This document shows, in pieces, positions 36,658 to 46,507 of a stretch of 64,000 bases of DNA; the first letter of the stretch is position 1; the number at the start of each line of letters is the position of its first letter. Source of the stretch: Lachnospiraceae bacterium (GTDB lineage: Bacteria > Bacillota > Clostridia > Lachnospirales > Lachnospiraceae); the NCBI GenBank assembly GCA_902363675.1, contig CABJAV010000003.1:124001-188000 (forward strand), given 5' to 3'. A program made the position numbers and the translations under genes. Under the pieces are notes generated by a model that ran no database searches, had not been told where the DNA came from, and saw only the letters and a program-made list of their open reading frames with translations.

Positions 36658-36692
36658 AAAATCCCGCAGAACATACTCTTCTGCGGGATTTT
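36658..36692 (-). terminator. terminator of gdhA
   Basis: AAAATCCCGCAGA (36658-36670) pairs with TCTGCGGGATTTT (36680-36692) and on the minus strand continues into TTTTTTTGTT. Confidence 0.92.
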
Positions 36693-36734
36693 CTTATTGT
36701 TTATAATAATTTTATCTTTGAAATTCAGAAATTA

Positions 36735-38105
<1,371 letters not shown>

Positions 38106-38121
38106 TTATCATATTATTTTT

Positions 38122-38154
38122 AACGACTCAGATCCATTAAGGACCTCAAATCGT
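38122..38154 (-). other. stem-loop in the gdhA leader
   Basis: In the transcript ACGATTTGAGGTCC pairs with GGATCTGAGTCGT around TTAAT, with one bulge. It ends about 30 bp before the gdhA start codon and could affect mRNA stability or translation. Confidence 0.55.
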
Positions 38155-38187
38155 CATATTTATTAATTAGTACACATCAACATCCTT

Positions 38188-38216
38188 ATTCTAACGGAAA
38201 ATGCAAGATTTTACAA
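38188..38216 (-). promoter_or_regulatory. gdhA promoter
   Basis: TTGTAA (38211-38216), 17 bp, TAGAAT (38188-38193) on the minus strand, about 95 bp before the start codon. Confidence 0.7.
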
Positions 38217-38283
38217 CAAAAATTTCTTTATTATTTTAAATTTCTACCACTTTAATGCTAAAAAGTTCCAAAAATGCAACAAA

Positions 38284-38392
38284 GTGATTCAAAACTTGCA
38301 TTTTGAATCGCTCTTTTTTATCATTCTTGGTTATTTTTTACTATTTTCTACTCCTAAATAAGTATCTTGTTCGTCATATCATACTTATTTAG
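38284..38392. terminator. two hairpins between fabT and gdhA, probable end of the fab operon
   Basis: The 324-bp spacer holds two perfect or near-perfect stems: CTAAATAAGTAT/ATACTTATTTAG (38354-38392) and GTGATTCAAAA/TTTTGAATCGC (38284-38311). The second is followed on the plus strand by TCTTTTTT and on the minus strand by TTTGTTGCATTTTT. They probably end fab transcription, though neither is a classic terminator on the minus strand. Confidence 0.5.
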
Positions 38393-38417
38393 TATGAAAC
38401 AGTTTGCACAAAAGATT

Positions 38418-38924
38418 TTATTCTTTTGTATCTTCCTCGCGATGAATCTTTGACCAGTCTACGAATTCAGATTCTTCATCCGTATCGTAATAATTCAGAT
38501 GGAAATAATCTACCATTTTTGCCAATGCAAAAATAAGGACTTCCGTCTCCTGCTCCGTCATCTGATCTGCAATATTTTTGATCATCTGACGATGAAACTG
38601 CTCATGATGGTAATATGCGCTGCGCCCTCTGTCTGTCAGCCGGACTTTGACCACGCGCTTATCTTTTGTACTGCGTTCACGGATCACATAACCTTTGTCG
38701 CATAATGCATCCATAGCCTTGGTAAGTGTTCCTGTTGTAACGGACATCAGTTTGGCAACCGTCTTCATATTACGAGGTTCTTCAATACCAACAGCTTCAA
38801 TAATATGCATATCATTGTAACTGATATCCTTAAATTCCTCTGTGATCAGACACTTTGATTCAATTTCCAATATATCCTTGAACAGTTTTACCAACAGTTC
38901 GTTTAATGTTTCTTCGAGTGTCAT
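38418..38924 (-). CDS. fabT: MarR-family regulator of fatty acid synthesis, FabT-like
   Basis: A 168-residue MarR protein with the winged helix at about 48-105 (MKTVAKLMSVTTGTLTKAMD, then ERSTKDKRVVKVRLTDRGR for the wing). In streptococci and relatives FabT represses fab genes when bound to acyl-ACP. Here it is the last gene of the fab operon rather than the first. The matching operators are the paired TTGACAATCAAACTATTT sequences at the operon promoter. The C-terminal tail is acidic. Confidence 0.85.
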   Translation of the reverse strand: MTLEETLNELLVKLFKDILEIESKCLITEEFKDISYNDMHIIEAVGIEEPRNMKTVAKLMSVTTGTLTKAMDALCDKGYVIRERSTKDKRVVKVRLTDRGRSAYYHHEQFHRQMIKNIADQMTEQETEVLIFALAKMVDYFHLNYYDTDEESEFVDWSKIHREEDTKE

Positions 38925-38954
38925 CCGTCTCTCCTCTTCGAATTTGTATCAGGT

Positions 38955-39914
38955 CTACCACTCAATCACACATGCTCCCCAGGTAAGTCCTGCGCCAAAT
39001 CCTGCCATAACAATTTTATCCCCTTTGCTAATCATACCATCTTTTCTGACTTTATCAAGCAAAATCGGAACGCTGGCAGCGGATATATTACCACACTCCT
39101 CTAAATTTGTTGGAAACTTCTCCATCGGCTGACGCAGTCGCTTTGCCACAGACTCAATAATACGCAGATTTGCCTGATGCAATACAAAAAGTTTCACATC
39201 ATCCACCGGTACGCCGGCTTTCTCCAACGCCTCACTGATTGCATGCGGAACAGTGCGCACTGCGAATTTGTAAACCGCAGATCCTTCCATCTGTGTGAAG
39301 GAATACTGCTGTGCCCCCATCTGATGATAGAGGTTGTTTACCGGACGGTTATCACATTTCAATGCCATACCGCCACTTCCATCCGATCCCTGCACCATGC
39401 TCAAAAGCTGCTCTCCCTGTGCACTGACAACAGCAGCTCCCGCACCGTCACCAAAAAGCACGCAGGTACTTCTGTCACCCCAGTCCATCATTTTGGAAAG
39501 TGTTTCCGCACCAATAATCAATGCATTTTTATATCTTCCCGTTTTAAAATAAGCATCCGCTGTCGCAAGTGCAAACAAAAACCCGGAGCATCCCGCACCC
39601 AGATCGAAAGCAGTCGCGTTCTTAGCACCGACCGCTGCCTGTACTTCACATGCCAATGTCGGGAATATGTAATCCGGCGATACCGTCGCTGCAATGATCA
39701 GGTCAAGATCATTGATGGAGATTTTTGCCTCATCCAAAGCTTTTTTCGCAGCTTCGACTGCCATGGATGTGGTCGTCTCATTTACTGCTATATGTCTTTT
39801 TTGAATACCGGTACGTGTGCGGATCCACTCATCCGAGGTATCCATCACCCGCGCCAGGTCGTCATTCGTTACGACTTTCTCCGGGAGTGCACTTCCGGTT
39901 CCTAATATCTTCAT
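38955..39914 (-). CDS. fabH: 3-oxoacyl-ACP synthase III
   Basis: A 319-residue condensing enzyme that starts fatty acid chains from acyl-CoA and malonyl-ACP. The active-site cysteine is in DLGAGCSGFLFAL, the histidine in LFVLHQANLRIIE and the asparagine in EECGNISAASVP. It lies between accDA and fabT with small gaps of 22 and 30 bp, in the fab operon. Confidence 0.96.
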   Translation of the reverse strand: MKILGTGSALPEKVVTNDDLARVMDTSDEWIRTRTGIQKRHIAVNETTTSMAVEAAKKALDEAKISINDLDLIIAATVSPDYIFPTLACEVQAAVGAKNATAFDLGAGCSGFLFALATADAYFKTGRYKNALIIGAETLSKMMDWGDRSTCVLFGDGAGAAVVSAQGEQLLSMVQGSDGSGGMALKCDNRPVNNLYHQMGAQQYSFTQMEGSAVYKFAVRTVPHAISEALEKAGVPVDDVKLFVLHQANLRIIESVAKRLRQPMEKFPTNLEECGNISAASVPILLDKVRKDGMISKGDKIVMAGFGAGLTWGACVIEW

Positions 39915-39936
39915 CTAAATTCTCCTTCTGTCCTTT

Positions 39937-41694
39937 TTAGAATTTACGGAAACGATCATATCGTTCTGCCGAAAGCTGTTCTCCCGACTTTCCATTCTGT
40001 GCCTTTAAGAACTTCTTCATGTTGCCCTTCATATAGTTTGCAATGGAAGTCAGTGCATCTTCGTCTGCACCACCAAATTCCGGAATAATATCGTCCACTA
40101 CCTGCAGTTCTTTCAGATCCTGTGCGGTGATCTTCATTACCTCGGCAGCTTCTTTTGCACGTTTTCCGTCTTTCCACAGAATAGATGCGAATCCTTCCGG
40201 TGAAAGAATAGAATAAGTCGCATTTTCCATCATCCATACTTCATTTCCGACCGCCAGTGCAAGTGCTCCACCACTTCCACCTTCACCGATCATCAGACAG
40301 AGAATCGGAACTTTAATACCGGACATCTCATAAAGGTTTCTTGCAATTGCCTCGCCCTGTCCGTTTTCTTCCGCTTCTTTTCCAGGATAAGCGCCCGATG
40401 TATTTACAAATGTAATAATCGGACGGTTGAATTTTTCAGCCTGCTTCATCAGGCGGATTGCCTTGCGGTATCCTTCTGGCGAAGGCATTCCATAATTGCG
40501 ATATGCGCAGTCTTTCAAATCTTTTCCTTTATGTACACCAATGACAGTAACCGGCTGTCCGTCCAGATATGCAAAACCTCCGACAATTGCCGGATCATCC
40601 CGGAAATAGCGGTCTCCGTGCATCTCCATGAACTCATCAAAAATTGTATCAATGTAATCCACAGAAGCCAGACGTTTCATCTGACGGGCTGCTGTCACCT
40701 TATCCCATGCATTCATAGGTTTTGCCTTGACATTGCGCTCTTTCATCAGTTCGGTCGGCTCATAGTTGTCATCTTCACGCAATGGATCAAAGTTTGCATA
40801 ACCGGTTCTCGGCTCATGCATTTTCAAAATACGGTATAAAGTCATCTTTAAATCATCACGCTCGACGATTGCATCTATAAAGCCATGCTCTAACTGAAAT
40901 TCTGCCCGCTGGAATCCTTCCGGCAGCTTCTGGCCAATTGTCTGCTCGATGACACGCGGACCTGCAAAACCGATCAAGGCTTTCGGCTCGGCAAGTATAA
41001 TATCACCAAGCATTGCAAAGCTGGCGGTAACTCCACCGGTCGTAGGGTCCGTAAGTACCGGCACATAAAGCAGACCTGCATCCGAATGACGCTTGACTGC
41101 TGCGGAAGTTTTTGCCATCTGCATCAGGGAAACGATTCCTTCCTGCATACGTGCTCCACCGGAACAGCAGAACAGGATGACCGGAAGTTTCTTTTCCGTT
41201 GCATCCTCCATGGCGCGGGTAATTTTCTCACCTACGACATGGCCCATACTTCCCATCATAAAACGTGCATCAATAACACCAAGTACCGTCTTCTGTCCGT
41301 AAATAGTACATTCACCGATCGTAACACCTTCGGAAAGTCCTGTCTTTTCCTGTGTTGCCGCAACCTTCTCTTCGTACTCCGGGAAATTCAAAGGATTGCC
41401 CGTCTTTTCCTCTTCGAACCAGTTCTCAAAGCTGCCTGCGTCTGCAACCATTTTGATACGGTTCTTTGCACGTACACGGAAATAATAGCCACATTCATAG
41501 CAGACATATTTATTCTTAACGACTCTCTTTTTATCTAACTCTTTCTTGCAGATCTTACAGGTGACGGTCTCCGGGACTTCCGGTGCCGGCTGCTGAACCA
41601 CGCTTTCCTCTTTCTTTTCCGGTTCCTGTCCTTCTACCGCTTTCTCTGTCTCTTCTGCATTTTTGTTCAATGAAATATATTTCTTAAATAACAT
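39937..41694 (-). CDS. accDA: fused acetyl-CoA carboxylase carboxyltransferase (beta plus alpha)
   Basis: A 585-residue fusion. Residues 1-40 are a linker, about 45-70 the AccD zinc finger (C-x2-C ... C-x2-C in CKICKKELD and YVCYEC), up to about 300 the beta subunit ([18 protein letters not shown]), then from about 330 the alpha subunit ([33 protein letters not shown]). The two subunits are normally separate proteins. It makes malonyl-CoA for the Fab enzymes. The biotin carrier (accB) and biotin carboxylase (accC) genes, which usually sit in this operon in Firmicutes, are absent from the window. Confidence 0.93.
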   Translation of the reverse strand: MLFKKYISLNKNAEETEKAVEGQEPEKKEESVVQQPAPEVPETVTCKICKKELDKKRVVKNKYVCYECGYYFRVRAKNRIKMVADAGSFENWFEEEKTGNPLNFPEYEEKVAATQEKTGLSEGVTIGECTIYGQKTVLGVIDARFMMGSMGHVVGEKITRAMEDATEKKLPVILFCCSGGARMQEGIVSLMQMAKTSAAVKRHSDAGLLYVPVLTDPTTGGVTASFAMLGDIILAEPKALIGFAGPRVIEQTIGQKLPEGFQRAEFQLEHGFIDAIVERDDLKMTLYRILKMHEPRTGYANFDPLREDDNYEPTELMKERNVKAKPMNAWDKVTAARQMKRLASVDYIDTIFDEFMEMHGDRYFRDDPAIVGGFAYLDGQPVTVIGVHKGKDLKDCAYRNYGMPSPEGYRKAIRLMKQAEKFNRPIITFVNTSGAYPGKEAEENGQGEAIARNLYEMSGIKVPILCLMIGEGGSGGALALAVGNEVWMMENATYSILSPEGFASILWKDGKRAKEAAEVMKITAQDLKELQVVDDIIPEFGGADEDALTSIANYMKGNMKKFLKAQNGKSGEQLSAERYDRFRKF

Positions 41695-41705
41695 AACCTT
41701 ACCTC

Positions 41706-42131
41706 TTATCCAATTGCAAAGGTCAGCTCTGCCGAGCAGGCCAGTTTACCATTTACACGGGCTACCGCTTTACCAACACCAATCGGTCCCTTTACCTTAA
41801 TAATCTCGGTTTCTAAGATCAGCGTATCTCCCGGAACGACCTTTTGCTTGAATTTTGCCTGATTGATTCCTGCAAAATATGCGGTCTTTCCTTTCCATTC
41901 CGGCTGGGAAAGAATCGCTACTGCTCCGGTCTGTGCCAGCGCTTCGATGATCAGCACACCCGGCATCACCGGATTTCCTGGAAAATGACCTGCAAAATAA
42001 GGCTCATTGAATGTCACATTCTTTTTTGCAACTGCCCGTACGCCAGGCTCCACTTCCTCGACGGTATCGATGAGAAGAAACGGCTGTCTGTGTGGAAGGA
42101 TCTCCATGATTTCCTGTGTTGTCATGCTCAT
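41706..42131 (-). CDS. fabZ: 3-hydroxyacyl-ACP dehydratase
   Basis: A 141-residue hotdog-fold enzyme. The signature is [14 protein letters not shown] and [20 protein letters not shown], with the catalytic histidine and, in the second part, the glutamate. The start at 42131 follows AAGGAGGA; the frame to 42155 overlaps the ribosome site. It dehydrates 3-hydroxyacyl-ACP during elongation and lies between fabF and accDA. Confidence 0.95.
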   Translation of the reverse strand: MSMTTQEIMEILPHRQPFLLIDTVEEVEPGVRAVAKKNVTFNEPYFAGHFPGNPVMPGVLIIEALAQTGAVAILSQPEWKGKTAYFAGINQAKFKQKVVPGDTLILETEIIKVKGPIGVGKAVARVNGKLACSAELTFAIG

Positions 42132-42144
42132 GTTGCTCTCCTCC

Positions 42145-43377
42145 TTATGCCTCATACCTGCGAATCAGAATACTTGCATTATGTCCGCCAAATCCAAGTG
42201 AATTTGACAATGCATATGGTACTTCTTCCTCATAAGCATCCTTACAGTAGTTCAGATCCATCTCTTCATCCGGAGTCTCATATCCAACCGTTCTGTGGAT
42301 ATATCCCTCTTCGATTTCTTTCACACAGGTAATAAACTCAACTGCACCTGCTGCACCGAGAAGATGACCGATCATAGACTTTGTAGAATTGATACGGATA
42401 TCCTTTGCATGATCCCCAAATGCGAGCTTGATTGCACGAGTCTCAAAGAGATCATTGTGATGTGTTCCGGTTCCATGTGCATTAATGTAAGTAATCTCTT
42501 CCGGTTTCACACCAGCATCATCCATTGCATTGGTCATGGCACGGGCTGCACCTGCACCATCTTCCAATGGGGAAGTGATATGATAAGCATCTGCGGAACA
42601 TCCGTATCCGACAACTTCTGCATAGATCTTTGCACCTCTTGCCTTTGCATGCTCAAGTTCTTCGAGCACGACAACACCTGCGCCCTCGCCGAGAACAAAT
42701 CCGCTTCGGTTCTTATCAAATGGAAGTGAACATTTTGTCGGATCATCTACGGAAGATAATGCTGTGAGTGCTGCGAATCCGGCGATTGCTGTCGGGCAGA
42801 CGCTTCCTTCGGTACCACCGGTAACCATAACATCAGCTTCACCATGCTGAATGCTGCGGAATGCTTCACCAATGCTATTTGTTCCTGTTGCACATGCTGT
42901 CACATCATTGATCGTCTTTCCCTGCAATCCAAACTGAATAGATACGTTACCACACGCCATATTCGAAATCATGAGCGGAACAAAAATCGGGTTTACTCTT
43001 CCCGGTCCTTTTTCTACAAGTTTTGTATATTCACGCTCGATTGCCTGTAAGCTTCCAACACCGGAGCCAATCGCTGTACCCACACGATACGGGTCTTCCT
43101 TTGCCATATCCAGTCCTGCATCTTCCAAAGCTTCTCTTGCAGCTGCTACTGCATACTGGGAAAAAAGCTCCATACGTTTTGCTGCTTTAAAATCCATATA
43201 TTCTTTTCCAACAAAGCCTTTTACTTCAGCAGCCAGATGCGCCTTATATTCGCTCGCATCAAATTTTGTAATCTCAGCAAAACCAAGCTTGCTTTCCTTG
43301 ATGCCATTCCAAAACTCATCTACATTTAATCCGATTGGTGTGATTGCTCCCAATCCGGTTACAACAACTCTTCTCAT
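42145..43377 (-). CDS. fabF: 3-oxoacyl-ACP synthase II
   Basis: A 410-residue elongating condensing enzyme. The nucleophile cysteine is in [16 protein letters not shown] and the two histidines are in [11 protein letters not shown] and [15 protein letters not shown]. It adds malonyl-ACP to growing acyl chains. It is 20 bp after fabG in the operon. Confidence 0.97.
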   Translation of the reverse strand: MRRVVVTGLGAITPIGLNVDEFWNGIKESKLGFAEITKFDASEYKAHLAAEVKGFVGKEYMDFKAAKRMELFSQYAVAAAREALEDAGLDMAKEDPYRVGTAIGSGVGSLQAIEREYTKLVEKGPGRVNPIFVPLMISNMACGNVSIQFGLQGKTINDVTACATGTNSIGEAFRSIQHGEADVMVTGGTEGSVCPTAIAGFAALTALSSVDDPTKCSLPFDKNRSGFVLGEGAGVVVLEELEHAKARGAKIYAEVVGYGCSADAYHITSPLEDGAGAARAMTNAMDDAGVKPEEITYINAHGTGTHHNDLFETRAIKLAFGDHAKDIRINSTKSMIGHLLGAAGAVEFITCVKEIEEGYIHRTVGYETPDEEMDLNYCKDAYEEEVPYALSNSLGFGGHNASILIRRYEA

Positions 43378-43397
43378 ATCTACTACTCTATCCTTTC

Positions 43398-44138
43398 TTA
43401 AATCGCCATGCCGCCGTCAACGGACAATACCTGACCTGTGATGTAATTCGCATCCGGGGATGCCAGGAAAGCAACTGCCTTTGCGATGTCCTGCGGATGT
43501 CCGATCTTTCCAAGTGGAATCTGGCTCTTTAAATTCTCTTTTACGCTGTCCGATAATGCATCTGTCATGTCCGTCTCTACCAAGCCCGGTGCTACAGCAT
43601 TGACATTGATGCCTCGGCTTGCGAGTTCTCTCGCAACTGCCTTTGTGAGTCCGATCACCCCTGCCTTACTTGCAGAATAATTTGCCTGTCCGGCATTTCC
43701 AAGGATTCCGGATACCGATGATATATTGATGATTTTTCCTGCACGCTGCTTTAAGAAATAGCGTGACATATGGCGAATTGTATTGAAACAGCCTTTCAGA
43801 TTGGTATTGATGACTGCATCGAAATCTTCCTCGCTCATCTTCATCAACAGCCCGTCTCTTGTGATTCCCGCATTGTTTACCAGAATATCGATATGTGCAT
43901 ATTCCTTGATCAATGCAGTAATCATTGCTCCACAGGCTTCGTAATCCGATACACTGCACTGATATGCAATTGCATCGCCGCCCGCCGCTTTGATTTCTGC
44001 GACAGTCTGTTCTGCTGCCTCTTTGGAGCCATTATAATTTACAATGACAAATGCGCCTTTTGCGGCAAGTTCAAGAGCGATTGCTTTGCCAATTCCTCTG
44101 CCGGCACCTGTCACCAACGCATTTTTACCGGTTAACAT
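43398..44138 (-). CDS. fabG: 3-oxoacyl-ACP reductase
   Basis: A 246-residue short-chain dehydrogenase. The NADPH site is [16 protein letters not shown] follows at about 88, and the catalytic residues are S and Y-x3-K ([20 protein letters not shown]). The start at 44138 lies within the last codons of fabD (14-bp overlap) behind GGAGG; the frame to 44186 does not match the family. Confidence 0.96.
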   Translation of the reverse strand: MLTGKNALVTGAGRGIGKAIALELAAKGAFVIVNYNGSKEAAEQTVAEIKAAGGDAIAYQCSVSDYEACGAMITALIKEYAHIDILVNNAGITRDGLLMKMSEEDFDAVINTNLKGCFNTIRHMSRYFLKQRAGKIINISSVSGILGNAGQANYSASKAGVIGLTKAVARELASRGINVNAVAPGLVETDMTDALSDSVKENLKSQIPLGKIGHPQDIAKAVAFLASPDANYITGQVLSVDGGMAI

Positions 44139-45066
44139 AATTCTCGAAATCCTCCATCTTATCAATATTAAAGGTTGCAACATCACGGTTGATCTTGCGC
44201 ATAAAGCCGGAGAGACTACGTCCCGGTCCGATCTCTACGAACTCATCTGCTCCATCTGCAATTAATCGCTCGATGGTCTGCTGCCAGCGAACGGACGAGG
44301 ATACCTGACGGATCAAAAGATCCTTTACAGCAGATGCATCCTTTACATAATCTGCAGTAACATTGGATAAATATGGTATCTGAATATTCTGGATCTCTAT
44401 ATCTTTTAAAGCTTCACCGAGCTTTTCTCCTGCGCCTGTCAGCAACTGAGAATGGAACGGTCCGCTCACTTTAAGAGGTACGACACGCTTTGCACCGGCT
44501 TCCTTGCACTGTGCACCAGCTTCTTCAACCGCTGCTGCAGCACCTGTGATAACGATCTGTCCCGGACAGTTATAATTTGCTACGGATACAACGTAATCTG
44601 TCTCTCCGGAATTCTTCCGCTGGTTCTCTACCTCCGCACAGATTGCAGCAATCTTATCGGCATCCAGCCCAAGAATTGCAGACATTGCACCACCAGTCGG
44701 ATATGCTTCCTGCATATAGATGCCACGTTTTCTTACAACTGCAAATGCATCTTTTAATGTCATGGTGCCGGATGCGATCAACGCACCGTACTCGCCAAGA
44801 CTCAATCCTGCGGTCACATCACATGTGATTCCTTTTGCCTTTAATGCTTCATAAATGGCAGCTTCCGTTGTCAGCATACAAATCTGTGTGTATTCTGTAA
44901 TATTCAGCTTGTCATTCTCCTCGAAGCAAAGTGCTGCAACATCTAATCCGGTAACTTCACTTGCCAGATCATATACTGCCTTTGCTTCCGGAATGGAATC
45001 ATAAAATTCTTTTCCCATGCCAATATACTGTGATCCCTGTCCCGGGAACATAAATACTCGTTTCAT
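44125..45066 (-). CDS. fabD: malonyl-CoA:ACP transacylase
   Basis: A 313-residue acyltransferase: [14 protein letters not shown] at the N-terminus, the serine nucleophile in [15 protein letters not shown] and the histidine in SGPFHSQLL. It loads malonyl groups onto ACP. It ends inside fabG and lies 44 bp after fabK. Confidence 0.96.
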   Translation of the reverse strand: MKRVFMFPGQGSQYIGMGKEFYDSIPEAKAVYDLASEVTGLDVAALCFEENDKLNITEYTQICMLTTEAAIYEALKAKGITCDVTAGLSLGEYGALIASGTMTLKDAFAVVRKRGIYMQEAYPTGGAMSAILGLDADKIAAICAEVENQRKNSGETDYVVSVANYNCPGQIVITGAAAAVEEAGAQCKEAGAKRVVPLKVSGPFHSQLLTGAGEKLGEALKDIEIQNIQIPYLSNVTADYVKDASAVKDLLIRQVSSSVRWQQTIERLIADGADEFVEIGPGRSLSGFMRKINRDVATFNIDKMEDFENYVNR

Positions 45067-45110
45067 TCTCTTCTCCTAACTTTCGGATTCTGATTTATTA
45101 TCTGTTCCAA

Positions 45111-46034
45111 TTATCGATTCAATAATTTCTGTGCGGTATTCATCACATCTGCAATAATCTCTGCACAGGTTTCTTTCTTCTTTACCAGTCCAGCAGACTG
45201 TCCTGCCATAACACTTCCGTACATGACATCGCCTTCCACAACTGCCTTGCGAAGTGCACCGAGTGTCAGGTGCTCAAGTTCATCTAATGTTGCCCCTTCT
45301 TTTTCCAGCTTAAGATATTCTCTGGTCATCTTGTTGCGGATAACACGGATCGGATGGCCCGTAGACATCCCTGTCACTTCTGAATCAATATCTTTTGCCT
45401 TGATAATTCTGTCCTTGTAATTCTCATGTACAGTAGATTCTTCTGCAACTACAAAGCGGGTTCCCATCTGAACCGCCTCAGCACCAAGCATCATAGCTGC
45501 TGCAAACCCTCTTCCGTCTGCAATACCACCGGCCGCGATCACCGGAATGGATACTGCATCCACGACCTGTGGAACCAGTGTCATTGTCGTCTGGGAACCG
45601 ATGTGTCCACCGGATTCTGTTCCCTCAGCCACAACTGCATCTGCTCCGCCACGTTCCATCAGTTTTGCCAATGCCACGCTGGCTACCACCGGGATTACTT
45701 TGATACCGGCAGCTTTCCACATATCCATGTATTTTGCCGGGTTTCCGGCACCTGTCGTAACGACCTTTACTTTTTCTTCTACTAATACCTTGGCAATCTC
45801 ATCTGCTTCCGGATTCATCAGCATCAGGTTCACGCCAAACGGCTTGTCGGTCTCCTTCTTTGCTGCCTGAATCTGCTCACGTACCCAGGATGCCGGAGCA
45901 CCACCAGCCCCTATAATACCAAGGCCGCCAGCGTTTGATACAGCGCTGGCGAGTTCGTGAGTTGCTACCCAGGCCATTCCGCCCTGGATAATCGGATATT
46001 CAATTCCAAGAAGTTCCGTAACTCTTGTCTTCAT
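45111..46034 (-). CDS. fabK: enoyl-ACP reductase II (FMN-dependent)
   Basis: A 307-residue flavoprotein of the nitronate-monooxygenase fold: IIQGGMAWVATHELA, TGAGNPA, AEGTESGGHIG and the phosphate-binding PVIAAGGIADGRG and AVQMGTRF. FabK replaces FabI in many Firmicutes and makes them insensitive to triclosan. It starts 2 bp after the ACP stop codon. No fabI is seen. Confidence 0.94.
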   Translation of the reverse strand: MKTRVTELLGIEYPIIQGGMAWVATHELASAVSNAGGLGIIGAGGAPASWVREQIQAAKKETDKPFGVNLMLMNPEADEIAKVLVEEKVKVVTTGAGNPAKYMDMWKAAGIKVIPVVASVALAKLMERGGADAVVAEGTESGGHIGSQTTMTLVPQVVDAVSIPVIAAGGIADGRGFAAAMMLGAEAVQMGTRFVVAEESTVHENYKDRIIKAKDIDSEVTGMSTGHPIRVIRNKMTREYLKLEKEGATLDELEHLTLGALRKAVVEGDVMYGSVMAGQSAGLVKKKETCAEIIADVMNTAQKLLNR

Positions 46035-46036
46035 AA

Positions 46037-46270
46037 TTATGCCTCTACACCCTTGTCCTCAAGATATTTGATTACATCGTTTACGGTAAGAATCTTCTCA
46101 AGATCTTCAGAAGGAATCTCAACACCGTACTCTTCTTCCAGAGACATAACAAGTTCAAATAAATCTAAGGAATCAGCCTCTAAATCCTCTTTGAATCTTG
46201 ATTCTGGTGTAATGGTTGCTGCATCGACGTTTAACTGGTCTGCAATAATCTCTTTTAACTTCTCTAACAT
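46037..46270 (-). CDS. acpP: acyl carrier protein
   Basis: A 77-residue acidic four-helix protein. The phosphopantetheine serine is in [19 protein letters not shown]. It is the first gene of the fab operon, behind a strong AAGGAGATA site. The L-D-L-F after the serine instead of the usual D-S-L-D-x-V-E is a normal clostridial variant. Confidence 0.96.
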   Translation of the reverse strand: MLEKLKEIIADQLNVDAATITPESRFKEDLEADSLDLFELVMSLEEEYGVEIPSEDLEKILTVNDVIKYLEDKGVEA

Positions 46271-46330
46271 GGTTTTATCTCCTTTTCCTTTTGTAGTGTT
46301 TTACACTTTATTTTCTTTGACTATGAAATA

Positions 46331-46390
46331 ATTTGACAATCAAACTATTTGCTAGAGAAAGTATATTTCAAAATAGTTTGATTGTCAAGA
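46331..46390 (-). promoter_or_regulatory. fab operon promoter with two inverted FabT-type operators
   Basis: TTGACA (46383-46388), 17 bp, TATACT (46360-46365) form a near-consensus promoter on the minus strand. The 18-bp sequence TTGACAATCAAACTATTT occurs exactly twice, in opposite orientation: over the -35 region (46371-46388) and just downstream of the start site (46333-46350). This fits repression by the MarR-type protein encoded at the end of the operon. Confidence 0.8.
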
Positions 46391-46445
46391 TATTTCTGGT
46401 AATTCCTTTGTATTCTATTATTTTCAGAGTTACTGTTCAGACACA

Positions 46446-46475
46446 AAAAGGAGTTGCAGTCTGCAACTCCTTTTT
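46446..46475 (-). terminator. terminator of the chemoreceptor gene
   Basis: A perfect 15-bp palindromic stem (AAAAAGGAGTTGCAG and its complement), with T-runs on both strands. It lies 33 bp after the chemoreceptor stop codon. Confidence 0.85.
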
Positions 46476-46507
46476 CTATTTCCTCTATGAAATTATTCAC
46501 ATCTCAT

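Noticed and set aside
46446..46475. 30-bp perfect palindrome as a possible recombination or binding site
   Set aside because: It has T-runs on both sides and lies just after a stop codon, so it is a bidirectional terminator.
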